Shown: positions 7,747-15,454 of the stretch, piece by piece
Layout of the letters: each line of letters opens with the position of its first letter
Position numbering within the stretch: position 1 is the first letter of the stretch
NCBI GenBank assembly: GCA_033762315.1
Contig: JANRLS010000116.1
Coordinates: 1-64,000 of the forward strand
Origin: CAYLLN01 sp033762315
GTDB taxonomy: Bacteria; Planctomycetota; Planctomycetia; Pirellulales; Pirellulaceae
DNA length: 64,000 nt
Direction of reading: 5' to 3'
Notes under the pieces: model-generated
What the model was told of the DNA's origin: nothing
Database searches by the model: none
The model's input: only the letters and a program-made list of their open reading frames with translations
Position numbers and translations under genes: made by a program

Positions 7747-7810
7747 GTAGGTTATGCTTTTGCATAATTCTTCAATAAAATGTGAATTGTTATGCTAAAG
7801 CATAACCTAC
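7747..7810. repeat. Palindromic 64-base repeat, 21-base arms, overlapping a gene start
   Basis: The left arm (7747-7767) begins gtaggttatgct and the right arm (7790-7810) ends agcataacctac; over 21 bases they are inverted copies with one mismatch. Each arm is itself nearly palindromic (ttatgct with agcataa). The AT-rich core and small size suggest a mobile palindromic unit. The right arm contains the ATG of the next gene. Confidence 0.7.
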
Positions 7811-8208
7811 GCCGAACTGTCCCCTTGCTCGCCTTCACGCTGCTCTGCGCGGCTTGCGGCGGACCCAAAGTCGTGCCGGTCAAGGGACAGGTGAAGTTCG
7901 CCGATGGAAGCGATCCGGCGGCTTTGGCGGGGTATGTGGTGACGTTCCAGCCCGGGGATGGAGCAATCGGCGGCTTTGGCACGGTCGGTGCCGACGGAAG
8001 CTTTACGATCAGCACCTTTGGCGAAAACGACGGCGCGGTTCCGGGCACGCATCAGGTGGCGCTGACACCGCCAGGCCAAACGGGGGAAGGCCCGCGGCCA
8101 AAGCCCATCATCGGCCGCCATTATGGCAACCCATCCGACAGCGGGCTGGCGGTCGAAGTGCGACCTGATGCGGAAGCGATTACGCTTACGGTCGAGCGGC
8201 TTAAGTGA
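7792..8208 (+). CDS. Small lipoprotein with carboxypeptidase-regulatory-like beta-sandwich
   Basis: A 138-residue protein with a type II signal peptide: basic start (LKHNLRR), hydrophobic core and lipobox LCAAC, so it is predicted to be lipidated at Cys22. The mature part (KVVPVKGQVKFADG, then GADGSFTISTF and GTHQVALTPP) looks like the transthyretin-like domains common in planctomycete lipoproteins. The ATG and first six codons lie within the right arm of a palindromic repeat; a TTG at codon 12 is the only nearby alternative and would remove the basic region. It converges on a DUF1559 prepilin-like gene. The same association of such a lipoprotein with a DUF1559 protein recurs near 33-34 kb. 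Confidence 0.8.
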   Translation: MLKHNLRRTVPLLAFTLLCAACGGPKVVPVKGQVKFADGSDPAALAGYVVTFQPGDGAIGGFGTVGADGSFTISTFGENDGAVPGTHQVALTPPGQTGEGPRPKPIIGRHYGNPSDSGLAVEVRPDAEAITLTVERLK

Positions 8209-8223
8209 GTTCGCGAGCGGAAC

Positions 8224-9114
8224 TTAGGGCAGATTCACTACCGCGCCATCTTCGCGCTGGGCCGCCCGGTCGAGCAGGGTCACGTCGATCGTCGTCGCCA
8301 GAAACCGCACGCTCCCATCACCGAGCACGAACGGGCAAACCCCTGGATGCCAACTGCCGAACGACAGATTGAAATCGGCCGGGTTGCCGCACTGGTGGAT
8401 ATTCCGAACCAACTGACTGCCGACTCCCGCCTTGCGAAAGGAGGCGGCATGGTCGCCATTCCAGCACGAGCCTTCGTTCCCCAGGTCTTTGTTGCAGACG
8501 TGCTTTTCGCCAACGAATAGCGTGTTCGTGAGCCCATCGGTAATGCTCGAAAACCGCAGCGGCTTGTTGGCGTACCAGAAGGCGCCGTTCGCCTTATCGA
8601 CCTCGGTCACGCTATTCATTCCATCCCAATAATCGTTCACCCCCTGCTGATTCCCCGCGCAGCCGGAATAGTCGGAAACTCCCCCCGGCGTGTGCGGGAA
8701 GGTGCCGTTCTGATGGGCATCGCCGGCATTGCTCTTTTTCGGGGGAGAGCGTCTCGTCGGGCAAACATAGGGCTTGATCGTTGTCTCGCGCACGGCGGCC
8801 GCTTGCGAATAGTAATCGAGATTCATCTGCCAGCCGTCGAACAGGGCCTTCTGCTCCATGAAAGGCAAGATATTGAGCAGCCAGGTATCGCGCGTGTCGA
8901 ACCGCGTATGCGGAATCTGCTTGAACGTGTCGTGATACGACTGAATCGCCAGGCCGATTTGCTTGAGATTGTTACCGCACTGGGTTCGGCGGGCCGATTC
9001 TCGCGCCGACTGGACCGCCGGCAACAGCAGCGCCACCAGCACCCCGATAATCGCGATCACCACCAGGAGTTCGACCAGCGTAAAGCCACGCCGCCACGCC
9101 GCTGTGCCCGTCAT
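8224..9114 (-). CDS. DUF1559 prepilin-like protein (type II pseudopilin N-terminus)
   Basis: A 296-residue protein with a type IV prepilin signal: RRGFTLVELLVVIAII at about 8-23, where cleavage before Phe and methylation by prepilin peptidase are expected, followed by the hydrophobic helix and the family continuation ARESARRTQC. The C-terminus ends in the DUF1559 signature LGDGSVRFLATTID. Such proteins probably assemble into or associate with pilus-like or type II secretion filaments at the envelope. ATG at 9114 is supported by GGGGGCGGAA upstream and by the position of the prepilin signal. It converges with the lipoprotein gene and has no pilus assembly genes nearby. Confidence 0.9.
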   Translation of the reverse strand: MTGTAAWRRGFTLVELLVVIAIIGVLVALLLPAVQSARESARRTQCGNNLKQIGLAIQSYHDTFKQIPHTRFDTRDTWLLNILPFMEQKALFDGWQMNLDYYSQAAAVRETTIKPYVCPTRRSPPKKSNAGDAHQNGTFPHTPGGVSDYSGCAGNQQGVNDYWDGMNSVTEVDKANGAFWYANKPLRFSSITDGLTNTLFVGEKHVCNKDLGNEGSCWNGDHAASFRKAGVGSQLVRNIHQCGNPADFNLSFGSWHPGVCPFVLGDGSVRFLATTIDVTLLDRAAQREDGAVVNLP

Positions 9115-9182
9115 GATTCCGCCCCCCGACCAAGATGAGATGGAGGTATTGTGGCGCGCTCGCCGCCGCCAAGTCAAACATT

Positions 9183-9755
9183 CTACGTCGTCGGACCGAA
9201 GACCTCGGAAACTGCCAGCCTCCAGCCGGGCAGGGCGGGCTCGGCGTCGGCTATCTGTCCATCGACGAAGCGCTCGGCTGTTAGCGGCGAGGTGGAGCGG
9301 TAGATGGTTACGGTGCGGGCTTCCGGATCGACATCCCACACGACCTGCGTGCCGGCCTCGAAATAGTCAGCTCGCTTGGCCGCCATGTCCAGTTCGGCGG
9401 ATGGGCCGTAATCGTCCTCACTACGGACCTCGACCGCGAAAATCGGCGCGCCTTCCACGAATCGCATGCGGTTGGCCGGCAGCGGTCCCACATAATACGA
9501 CGCGCCCGGCGAAAACGACTGCCGGCCGCTTGTCAGGAGAGGGCGAATGGCGAATCCTATGCCATCGGCAAAGGCGACTCCTTTTCCCGAGGACCTGGCA
9601 TAGTCCCGCAAGCTGACGGCAATTTCCAGGGCGACTCGCGATGGTTCGTATCCGCTCGCCACATAGTGGACGATCCTTCCTCCGATCAGCTCCGCTTTGC
9701 CGTCCACGCGGTAGAGGTCCTCAAGCGTCGCCGGTTGTGTGGTCGCGATAATCAT
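9183..9755 (-). CDS. Uma2-family putative restriction endonuclease-like protein
   Basis: A 190-residue member of the Uma2 (DUF820) family with a PD-(D/E)XK nuclease fold. Core motifs are KAELIGGRIV at about 20-29, PIFAVEVRSEDD at 104-115 with the acidic catalytic position, then KRADYFEAGTQVVWDVDP at 127-144 with the family Lys and Asp. The family is hugely expanded in cyanobacteria and planctomycetes, with no proven biological role. The length is typical. It is a single gene, downstream of and on the same strand as the pyrB-pyrC' pair but about 110 bases away, so probably separate. Confidence 0.88.
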   Translation of the reverse strand: MIIATTQPATLEDLYRVDGKAELIGGRIVHYVASGYEPSRVALEIAVSLRDYARSSGKGVAFADGIGFAIRPLLTSGRQSFSPGASYYVGPLPANRMRFVEGAPIFAVEVRSEDDYGPSAELDMAAKRADYFEAGTQVVWDVDPEARTVTIYRSTSPLTAERFVDGQIADAEPALPGWRLAVSEVFGPTT

Positions 9756-9865
9756 GGCTGTTGGCCGCGGAATAGCTCCATCCCAACTTTAGACTACGTC
9801 GTTGGGAAACGCGGAGCAAGCCGAATCCGTGCGTGGATGGAGTCCCGGTGTTGCTTCGTCCCCCC

Positions 9866-11134
9866 TCAATACTTCAGCTCCCCTCCCACCAGCACATGCG
9901 CCGCGCGCCCTTGCAACGTCATGCCGGCCAGCGGGGTGTTGGAGCTTTTCGACTGGAACCGGGCGGGATCGACCGTCCACCGCACGGCGGGGTCGATAAT
10001 GGTCACATCGGCTTCGACGCCGATCCGCAGTGTCCCTTTTCGCAGGCCCAAAATGTGGGCGGGGTTAGCCGTCAGCTTGGCCAGGGCTGTCGGCCAGTCG
10101 AGATGCCCTGGCTCGATCAGTTTGGTGATGACGAGGGCCAGCGTCGTTTCGAGGCTGACCATGCCGAAAGGGGCGAGATCGAGTTCCTGCATCTTCTTTT
10201 CCACCGCTCGCGGGGCATGGGCGGTCGAAATTACGTCGAGCGTGCCGTCCTTGAGGCCCGCAATGCAAGCCTCGACATGATCTTGCGGCCGCAGCGGCGG
10301 ATTCAGCTTGCAATCGGCATCGAACGAGCGGAGGGTGTCGTCGGTCAGGGCGAAATTGATGGCACAAACGCCCGCCGTCACGGGAATCTTGCGCAGCTTG
10401 CTCCGCCGCAGCAAATCGATGCTGGTCGCGCTCGACAGGTTCAAGAGGTGCAATTTGCCGCCGGTCGCCTCGGCCAGACGAATATCGCGGCTGGTCATCA
10501 CATCTTCGGCCGCGGCAGGCATGCCGGCGAGGCCCAACACCATCGAAACCCGCCCTTCGTGCATCAACCCGCCGCTCGAAAGCTCGCTCGCCTCGGGATG
10601 GCTCAAGAGGGGCTTATCGAACATCAAGCAATATTCGAGCGCCCGCCGCAAAAGATCGGAATTCTGAATTGGCCGCATGGCGTCGCTGAAGGCGACCGCC
10701 CCCGCTTCGACCAGCGAGCCGATTTCGGCCAGTTCCTTGCCTTCCCGGTTTTTGCTCACGCAGCCGATGACGAACACACGGCAATGATGGGCTCTAGCCG
10801 CTTTTTGCCGCACAAACTCAACCGCCGCCGGCGTATCGATCGGCGGCTCGGTTTCGGGCAGGCAGGCGATGGACGTATATCCCCCCGCCAGTGCCGCCGC
10901 CGTGCCGGTGTCGATCGTCTCGTCTTCCTCACAGCCCGGCTCGCGCAGCTGCGTATGCATATCGACGAGGCCCGGCGCGACGATCATGCCGCCAGCGTCG
11001 AGCACCCGCGCATCGCCCGCCGCCGGCACATCGTAGGCCGCGATCTTGCCCTCTTCGATCAGCAGATTCGTAACGCGATCGAGTCCCTGGGCGGGACAGA
11101 TCACGCGGCCGTTGGTGATGAGTAGGCGTGACAT
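9866..11134 (-). CDS. pyrC': Dihydroorotase-like protein, predicted non-catalytic (pyrC'-type)
   Basis: A 422-residue type I dihydroorotase fold that keeps much of the family scaffold (DMHTQLREPG at 58-67, FSDA at 149-152, KLNPPLR at 276-282) but has lost key residues. Of the five metal-site positions known from Aquifex dihydroorotase, His60, Asp151 and His179 remain, while the second His of HxH is Gln62, the HxS histidine is Asn232, and the catalytic Asp of TDHAPH is Ala305 (reading STAHAPRA). It should therefore not hydrolyse dihydroorotate. pyrB lies 80 bases upstream on the same strand, exactly the arrangement in pseudomonads, where inactive PyrC' is needed to assemble aspartate transcarbamoylase. 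A catalytic dihydroorotase must be encoded elsewhere. ATG at 11134 fits the conserved N-terminus (SRLLITNGRV). Confidence 0.9.
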   Translation of the reverse strand: MSRLLITNGRVICPAQGLDRVTNLLIEEGKIAAYDVPAAGDARVLDAGGMIVAPGLVDMHTQLREPGCEEDETIDTGTAAALAGGYTSIACLPETEPPIDTPAAVEFVRQKAARAHHCRVFVIGCVSKNREGKELAEIGSLVEAGAVAFSDAMRPIQNSDLLRRALEYCLMFDKPLLSHPEASELSSGGLMHEGRVSMVLGLAGMPAAAEDVMTSRDIRLAEATGGKLHLLNLSSATSIDLLRRSKLRKIPVTAGVCAINFALTDDTLRSFDADCKLNPPLRPQDHVEACIAGLKDGTLDVISTAHAPRAVEKKMQELDLAPFGMVSLETTLALVITKLIEPGHLDWPTALAKLTANPAHILGLRKGTLRIGVEADVTIIDPAVRWTVDPARFQSKSSNTPLAGMTLQGRAAHVLVGGELKY

Positions 11135-11214
11135 AGATCCAATGTGCGTGGCCCGTGGTCCGTAGGATGAGAGTACCAGGCTGTCACTCATTTCAACGGA
11201 CAACGGACCAAGGA

Positions 11215-12171
11215 CTACTCCCCGTTCATCGTGAGCCACAGCACCGCCATCCGGACGGCGAGGCCGTTGGTCACTTGCTCGAGAATAACGCTGTGCGGGC
11301 CATCGGCCACGTCGGGCGTGATTTCGACGCCCCGGTTGATCGGGCCGGGGGCCATAATCAGGATGTCGCTCTTGGCCCGCGCAAGCCGCTCGCGATTCAT
11401 CGCATACAGCAGGGCATACTCGCGGACCGAGGGGAACGGCCGCGTGTGCTGCCGCTCGAACTGGATGCGCAGCAGGTTAAGTACGTCGCAGCGGGGGAGG
11501 ATTTCGTCGAGGTGATAGGCCACTTCGACGCCGTACTCTTCCCAGTGCCGCGAGACAAGCGTCGCCGGGCCGCACACGATGACATGCGCGCCGAGCTTGC
11601 GCAGCCCCCAAATGTTCGAGCGGGCGGTGCGGCTGTGGGCGATGTCCCCGACGAGGGCGACCGTCAGCCCCGCCAGGCTGCCGCGGCGCTCGCGAATCGT
11701 GAGAATGTCCAAAAGCCCCTGCGTGGGATGCTCGTGCGGGCCATCGCCGGCATTGATGACCGAGCAGTTCAGGTTTTTGGCCAGTAGATGCGGCGTGCCG
11801 GGGGTGCGATGGCGAATGACCACCGCATCGACGTTCATGGCCTCGATGTTTTTGGCGGTGTCGATGACCGTTTCCCCCTTGGCGGTGCTGCTGCCGGAGG
11901 AAGAGAACTCGACCGTGTCGGCCCCCAAGCGGCGGGCGGCGAGCGAAAAGCTGTTGCGGGTGCGGGTGCTGTTCTCGAAAAACAGGTTGGCCAGCGTTCG
12001 GCCAGTCAGCACCTGGATTTTCCGCCGGCAGCCGTCGGTGGCTTCCTTAAAAGCCTCGGCGGCGTCGAGGATGCAAGTCAGCTCCTCGGCCGACAGGCTC
12101 TCCAAATCGAGCAGATGCCGCCGGGTCCACACGGCGGGAAGGGTGCTGAAATCGGCCACGGCGGCGCTCAT
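11215..12171 (-). CDS. pyrB: Aspartate carbamoyltransferase catalytic chain
   Basis: A 318-residue enzyme that transfers the carbamoyl group of carbamoyl phosphate to aspartate in pyrimidine synthesis. The carbamoyl-phosphate loop FFENSTRTRNSF is at 64-75, STAKGET near 95-101, HPTQGLLD at 148-155, and the aspartate-binding APGPINRGVEI near the C-terminus. Length and motifs are normal for an active catalytic chain. No regulatory pyrI is present; instead a dihydroorotase-like gene with lost metal ligands follows, implying a PyrB-PyrC' holoenzyme. The ATG at 12171 is chosen because translated sequence upstream is low-complexity and basic. No uracil-responsive leader was recognised. Confidence 0.95.
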   Translation of the reverse strand: MSAAVADFSTLPAVWTRRHLLDLESLSAEELTCILDAAEAFKEATDGCRRKIQVLTGRTLANLFFENSTRTRNSFSLAARRLGADTVEFSSSGSSTAKGETVIDTAKNIEAMNVDAVVIRHRTPGTPHLLAKNLNCSVINAGDGPHEHPTQGLLDILTIRERRGSLAGLTVALVGDIAHSRTARSNIWGLRKLGAHVIVCGPATLVSRHWEEYGVEVAYHLDEILPRCDVLNLLRIQFERQHTRPFPSVREYALLYAMNRERLARAKSDILIMAPGPINRGVEITPDVADGPHSVILEQVTNGLAVRMAVLWLTMNGE

Positions 12172-12250
12172 GAGGAACCCTGCTGGCGAACGGGCTGCGA
12201 GCAAAATTGGGGTGATTCTAGCAGCCGGCGAGTTTCCAGCAAGGATGCGG

Positions 12251-13480
12251 TCACTCGTTCTCGTCGGCCCCCTCCGCCTGTTCCGCTTCCGCCGGCTCGC
12301 GGCGGGGACGAAGGCTGGCCTGCAAATCGCGCAGCCAGGCAAGCTCTTCGGCAATGCCGGCCGCCAGTTCGGGCTGCTTCAGTTCGGCCGGCAGCACCCC
12401 CCAGGCATACGTTTCCACCTCGAAGTGCTGACAGCCGCTATATCGGCTGGCGGCGGAAAGGGACTCGGCGATTTGCTCCTGGGTCGAATGCAAGAGGCCG
12501 AACTCCCGCAGATAGATCGGCACGTGAAAGTGAACCCGCCACTGGCCCCGCGGCGCGCCCGACTCCGCTTCCAGGGCCAATCGCAAATCTTCGAAAAACA
12601 GCTCCTCCCCGTCGCGCCGCACCACCGTTTGATGCAAATAGCGATCTTCGGCGAAGGTCGTCAGTTGCCGTATCGCCTGCGACCGCGCTTCCGCCGCCGG
12701 CTGCTCGAATTGATCGAGGTCCATGCGCAAAGCGGCTGAAACCTGGATTTTTCCCACCTTGATGCCGGCATCGCGATACTTGATCAGCACGTCGGCCTGG
12801 TCCTCGAACATCACTGCCGCGTGGCACACATCGTGGCAAATTCGCAAATGGCGGCGAATCAGCTCGTCGTCTTCCCGGTCGAGCAGTTGCCACTGGAAGA
12901 AATGGACCAGATCGTCGGCAAACGAAAAGACGCAGCCCGGTTCCGGTTCCAAACACAAATAGATGAGCCGGCCGCTACGCTGTTCCAGTTCGTGCAAGTG
13001 CCAGGCGGCACGGCGCAGGTTCTCGGCGGCCTTTTCGAGGCTCGCCCGGTCGGGGCAGGGGCTTCCCCAAGCAATCGGAAGGGTCGAAATGCTCCCCTCC
13101 AGTCCCTCCGGCAAAATCTGATGCAAAATTTCGCTCAGCCAGAGCGTATATTCCAGTCGCTCGGTGTCCCCCCAGGTGGGCTGATAAACGCGGTGCTTGA
13201 CCACCGCCTCATGAAAATCGCCATAGGGAAAGCCATTGAGCGTGTAGGGAACCAGCCCCCGCTCCGCCAGCCAATCGCGAAATGCCGCCAGTCCCCCGTG
13301 CTCGACCAGCTCGCGAGCGGCCGGCGAAGCGAGCCAGAGCCCCACGCCCATCGGCTGGTGGGGACTATACCGCTGCTTGACTCCCAGCGCGTGCCGCTCC
13401 AGATTCGCGCGCGTGCCGGCCAGCGTCGCTCCGGCATGGACGTTGGTGCAATAGCCGGTGGCGAAAGGGAGGGTTGTCAT
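12251..13480 (-). CDS. eboE: EboE-type metabolite-traffic protein (TIM-barrel sugar isomerase-like)
   Basis: A 409-residue protein matching the EboE family: GYCTNVHAG at about 9-17, LGVKQRYSP, MGVGLWLASP, then YTLNGFPYGDFHEAVVKHRVYQP near 90-112 and GSISTLPIAWGSP. In cyanobacteria and other bacteria EboE belongs to the eboABCDEF operon implicated in moving precursors such as scytonemin monomers to the periplasm. None of the other ebo genes is beside it here. The C-terminus is a Glu/Ala-rich tail. Two in-frame ATGs (13480, 13489) are possible and neither has a clear ribosome-binding site. It is divergent from the T6SS cluster and just upstream of pyrB. Confidence 0.82.
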   Translation of the reverse strand: MTTLPFATGYCTNVHAGATLAGTRANLERHALGVKQRYSPHQPMGVGLWLASPAARELVEHGGLAAFRDWLAERGLVPYTLNGFPYGDFHEAVVKHRVYQPTWGDTERLEYTLWLSEILHQILPEGLEGSISTLPIAWGSPCPDRASLEKAAENLRRAAWHLHELEQRSGRLIYLCLEPEPGCVFSFADDLVHFFQWQLLDREDDELIRRHLRICHDVCHAAVMFEDQADVLIKYRDAGIKVGKIQVSAALRMDLDQFEQPAAEARSQAIRQLTTFAEDRYLHQTVVRRDGEELFFEDLRLALEAESGAPRGQWRVHFHVPIYLREFGLLHSTQEQIAESLSAASRYSGCQHFEVETYAWGVLPAELKQPELAAGIAEELAWLRDLQASLRPRREPAEAEQAEGADENE

Positions 13481-13560
13481 GCGAGGCATCTTAACACTGG
13501 CAGCGCGCGGCGCGGATGGCGCGATCGACGGGAGTTCGCTCGCGCAGAGGCAAGGCGTGC

Positions 13561-13589
13561 TTGATTTTACGACGCGATCCGCGTACAAA
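13561..13589 (+). promoter_or_regulatory. Candidate sigma70-type promoter for the T6SS gene run
   Basis: TTGATT (13561-13566) and TACAAA (13584-13589) are spaced by 17 bases, each matching consensus at four of six positions. It lies in the divergent region between eboE and tssA, about 65 bases before the tssA start. Moderate support only. Confidence 0.35.
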
Positions 13590-13656
13590 TGTCCGGCAGT
13601 CAGGATGGGCGGACTGGTAGGAATCTCTACTCCCGGGATTGGGCACTAAGCCTTAC

Positions 13657-14772
13657 ATGAGCAAGATCGACGTGGATCGCCTGCTGGAGCCGGTTTCGGC
13701 CGATGCTCCCTGCGGCGAAAACCTCGAATACGACGCCGATTATGCCGCCATGGAATTGGCGGCCGCCGGCAAACCCGAGCAGCAGTTCGGCAGCACGCTG
13801 ATTCCCGCCGAGGATCCGGAATGGGGCGAGGTTCTGGGCAAGGCGATCGGCCTTTTGGAGCGGAGCAAAGACCTGCGCGTGGGGCTCAAGCTGGCCTTGG
13901 CCGGCACGCGGGCCGAGGGTTCCTCAGGCCTGGCAGCCAGCCTGGCCGTGTTGCATGGCCTCATTGAAAAGCACTGGGACAAGGTGCATCCGCAACTCGA
14001 CCCGGACGACGACAACGACCCGACGATCCGGATCAACACGATCGCCAGCTTGTGCGATCCGACCTCGATGCTCCGGTTCGTGCGCGAAACACCGCTTGTC
14101 AAGTCGCGAGCGATGGGGAGCTTTTCCTATCGTGACGTGCTGGTGGCCAGCGGCGAAATGCCCCCTCCCGCCGAAGGGACCAAGCCCGATCAAGCGGCCA
14201 TCGACGCGGCTTTTTCCGACGTTGATAGCGAGCAACTGAAGGCCACGGCCGCCGACGTGGCGCTGGCCCTGGAGATGGCGCGGTCCATCGAGCAAGCGGT
14301 GACCGATCAGGTCGGCGTTTCGCGGGCACCCAGCCTGGAGGGGCTGACCGACATCCTCAAGGGAATGAATAAGCTGTTGCAATCGAAGTTGGAGGTGCGT
14401 GGCTTGCTGCAAGACGACTCGGCCGCCGCCGACCCTGCCGCCGAAACCGATGCTCCCGCCGATTCCGCGGCTGCCGAGAATGCCAAGGCCAACGGTCATA
14501 AGGCTGGGGGAGGACAAAAACTGACCGGTGAAATCGCCAGTCGCGAGGATGTGATTCGAGCGATCGACAAGATTTGCGACTACTACAAACGGTACGAGCC
14601 GTCGAGTCCGGTACCACTGTTCCTGAACCGGGCAAAAAGACTCGCCTCGAAGAGCTTTCTGGAGATTTTGCGCGACCTGACACCCGACGCACTAAGTCAA
14701 GCATTGGCCCTGGGCGGAATTGCCGATGCGAGTGAAATCAGTTCTGGCGATGTTGATCCTAATGACGTTTAG
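13657..14772 (+). CDS. tssA: Type VI secretion protein TssA (ImpA N-terminal family)
   Basis: A 371-residue cap or priming component of the type VI contractile sheath. The N-terminal ImpA domain shows PCGENLEYD, PEWGEVLGKAIGLLERSKDLRV and LHGLIEKHWDKVHPQLDPDDDNDP. After an Ala/Asp-rich linker (about 255-290) the C-terminus has the family motif DYYKRYEPSSPVPLFLNRAKRL. ATG at 13657 (MSKIDVDRLL) is preferred to a TTG six codons upstream. It is the first gene of a co-directional run with tssB, tssC, hcp and tagJ, and TssA normally contacts the sheath and tube made by those proteins. No baseplate or membrane-complex genes occur in the window. Confidence 0.92.
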   Translation: MSKIDVDRLLEPVSADAPCGENLEYDADYAAMELAAAGKPEQQFGSTLIPAEDPEWGEVLGKAIGLLERSKDLRVGLKLALAGTRAEGSSGLAASLAVLHGLIEKHWDKVHPQLDPDDDNDPTIRINTIASLCDPTSMLRFVRETPLVKSRAMGSFSYRDVLVASGEMPPPAEGTKPDQAAIDAAFSDVDSEQLKATAADVALALEMARSIEQAVTDQVGVSRAPSLEGLTDILKGMNKLLQSKLEVRGLLQDDSAAADPAAETDAPADSAAAENAKANGHKAGGGQKLTGEIASREDVIRAIDKICDYYKRYEPSSPVPLFLNRAKRLASKSFLEILRDLTPDALSQALALGGIADASEISSGDVDPNDV

Positions 14773-14884
14773 CGCGGGCCGCGCGGCCCGTACCTGATAT
14801 GCCGAACCGCGGGCTTGTGCCGAGCTTGCCCTCCGCTGGGCGACGGCACTCCCGCTAACGAAACTCCCGAGAAGGAGAACAGCC

Positions 14885-15400
14885 TTGGCCAAAGCGAGCA
14901 GTCAAAAATTTATCGCCCGCAACCGCGCCCCGCGCGTGCAAATCGAATACGACGTGGAGGTTTACGGGGCCGAGAAAAAAATCCAGCTCCCATTCGTCAT
15001 GGGGGTCATGTCCGATCTCTCCGGCAAGCCGGCCGATCCGCTGGCGCCGGTGGCCGACCGAAAGTTTCTCGAAGTCGATGTGGACAACTTCGACGAGCGG
15101 CTCAAGTCGATGAAGCCGCGGGTGGCGTTTCAGGTTCCGAACACGCTGACGGGCGAAGGGAACCTCTCGGTCGATATCACGTTCGAGAGCATGGACGACT
15201 TCTCCCCCGCCGCCATCGCCAAGAAGGTCGAGGCCCTCAGCAAGCTGCTGGAAACGCGCACCCAACTAGCCAACCTGCTGACCTACATGGACGGCAAGAG
15301 CGGTGCCGAAGACCTGATCGGCAAGGCCCTGAAAGACCCCACGCTGCTGCAGGCCCTGGCCTCGGCCCCCAAGCCGGCCGGCGACGCCCCGGCTGAATAA
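14885..15400 (+). CDS. tssB: Type VI secretion sheath small subunit TssB (VipA)
   Basis: A 171-residue protein with the TssB pattern: RNRAPRVQIEYDVEVYGAEK near the N-terminus, LPFVMGVMSDLSGKP at about 35-49, KFLEVDVDNFDERLKSMKPR at 60-79, then a C-terminal coiled region. It polymerises with TssC into the contractile sheath around the Hcp tube. The start is TTG, supported by a strong AAGGAGAA ribosome-binding site seven bases upstream; the next in-frame ATG would delete conserved sequence. It lies between tssA and tssC. Confidence 0.95.
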   Translation: MAKASSQKFIARNRAPRVQIEYDVEVYGAEKKIQLPFVMGVMSDLSGKPADPLAPVADRKFLEVDVDNFDERLKSMKPRVAFQVPNTLTGEGNLSVDITFESMDDFSPAAIAKKVEALSKLLETRTQLANLLTYMDGKSGAEDLIGKALKDPTLLQALASAPKPAGDAPAE

Positions 15401-15454
15401 CCCCGCCCACAAATCACCCGCCCGGCGGTTCACCGCCGGATCAGGAGCCCATCC

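Noticed and set aside
9866..11134. Catalytically active dihydroorotase
   Set aside because: Three metal-site residues are replaced while the frame is intact, so the simple functional label is not supported.
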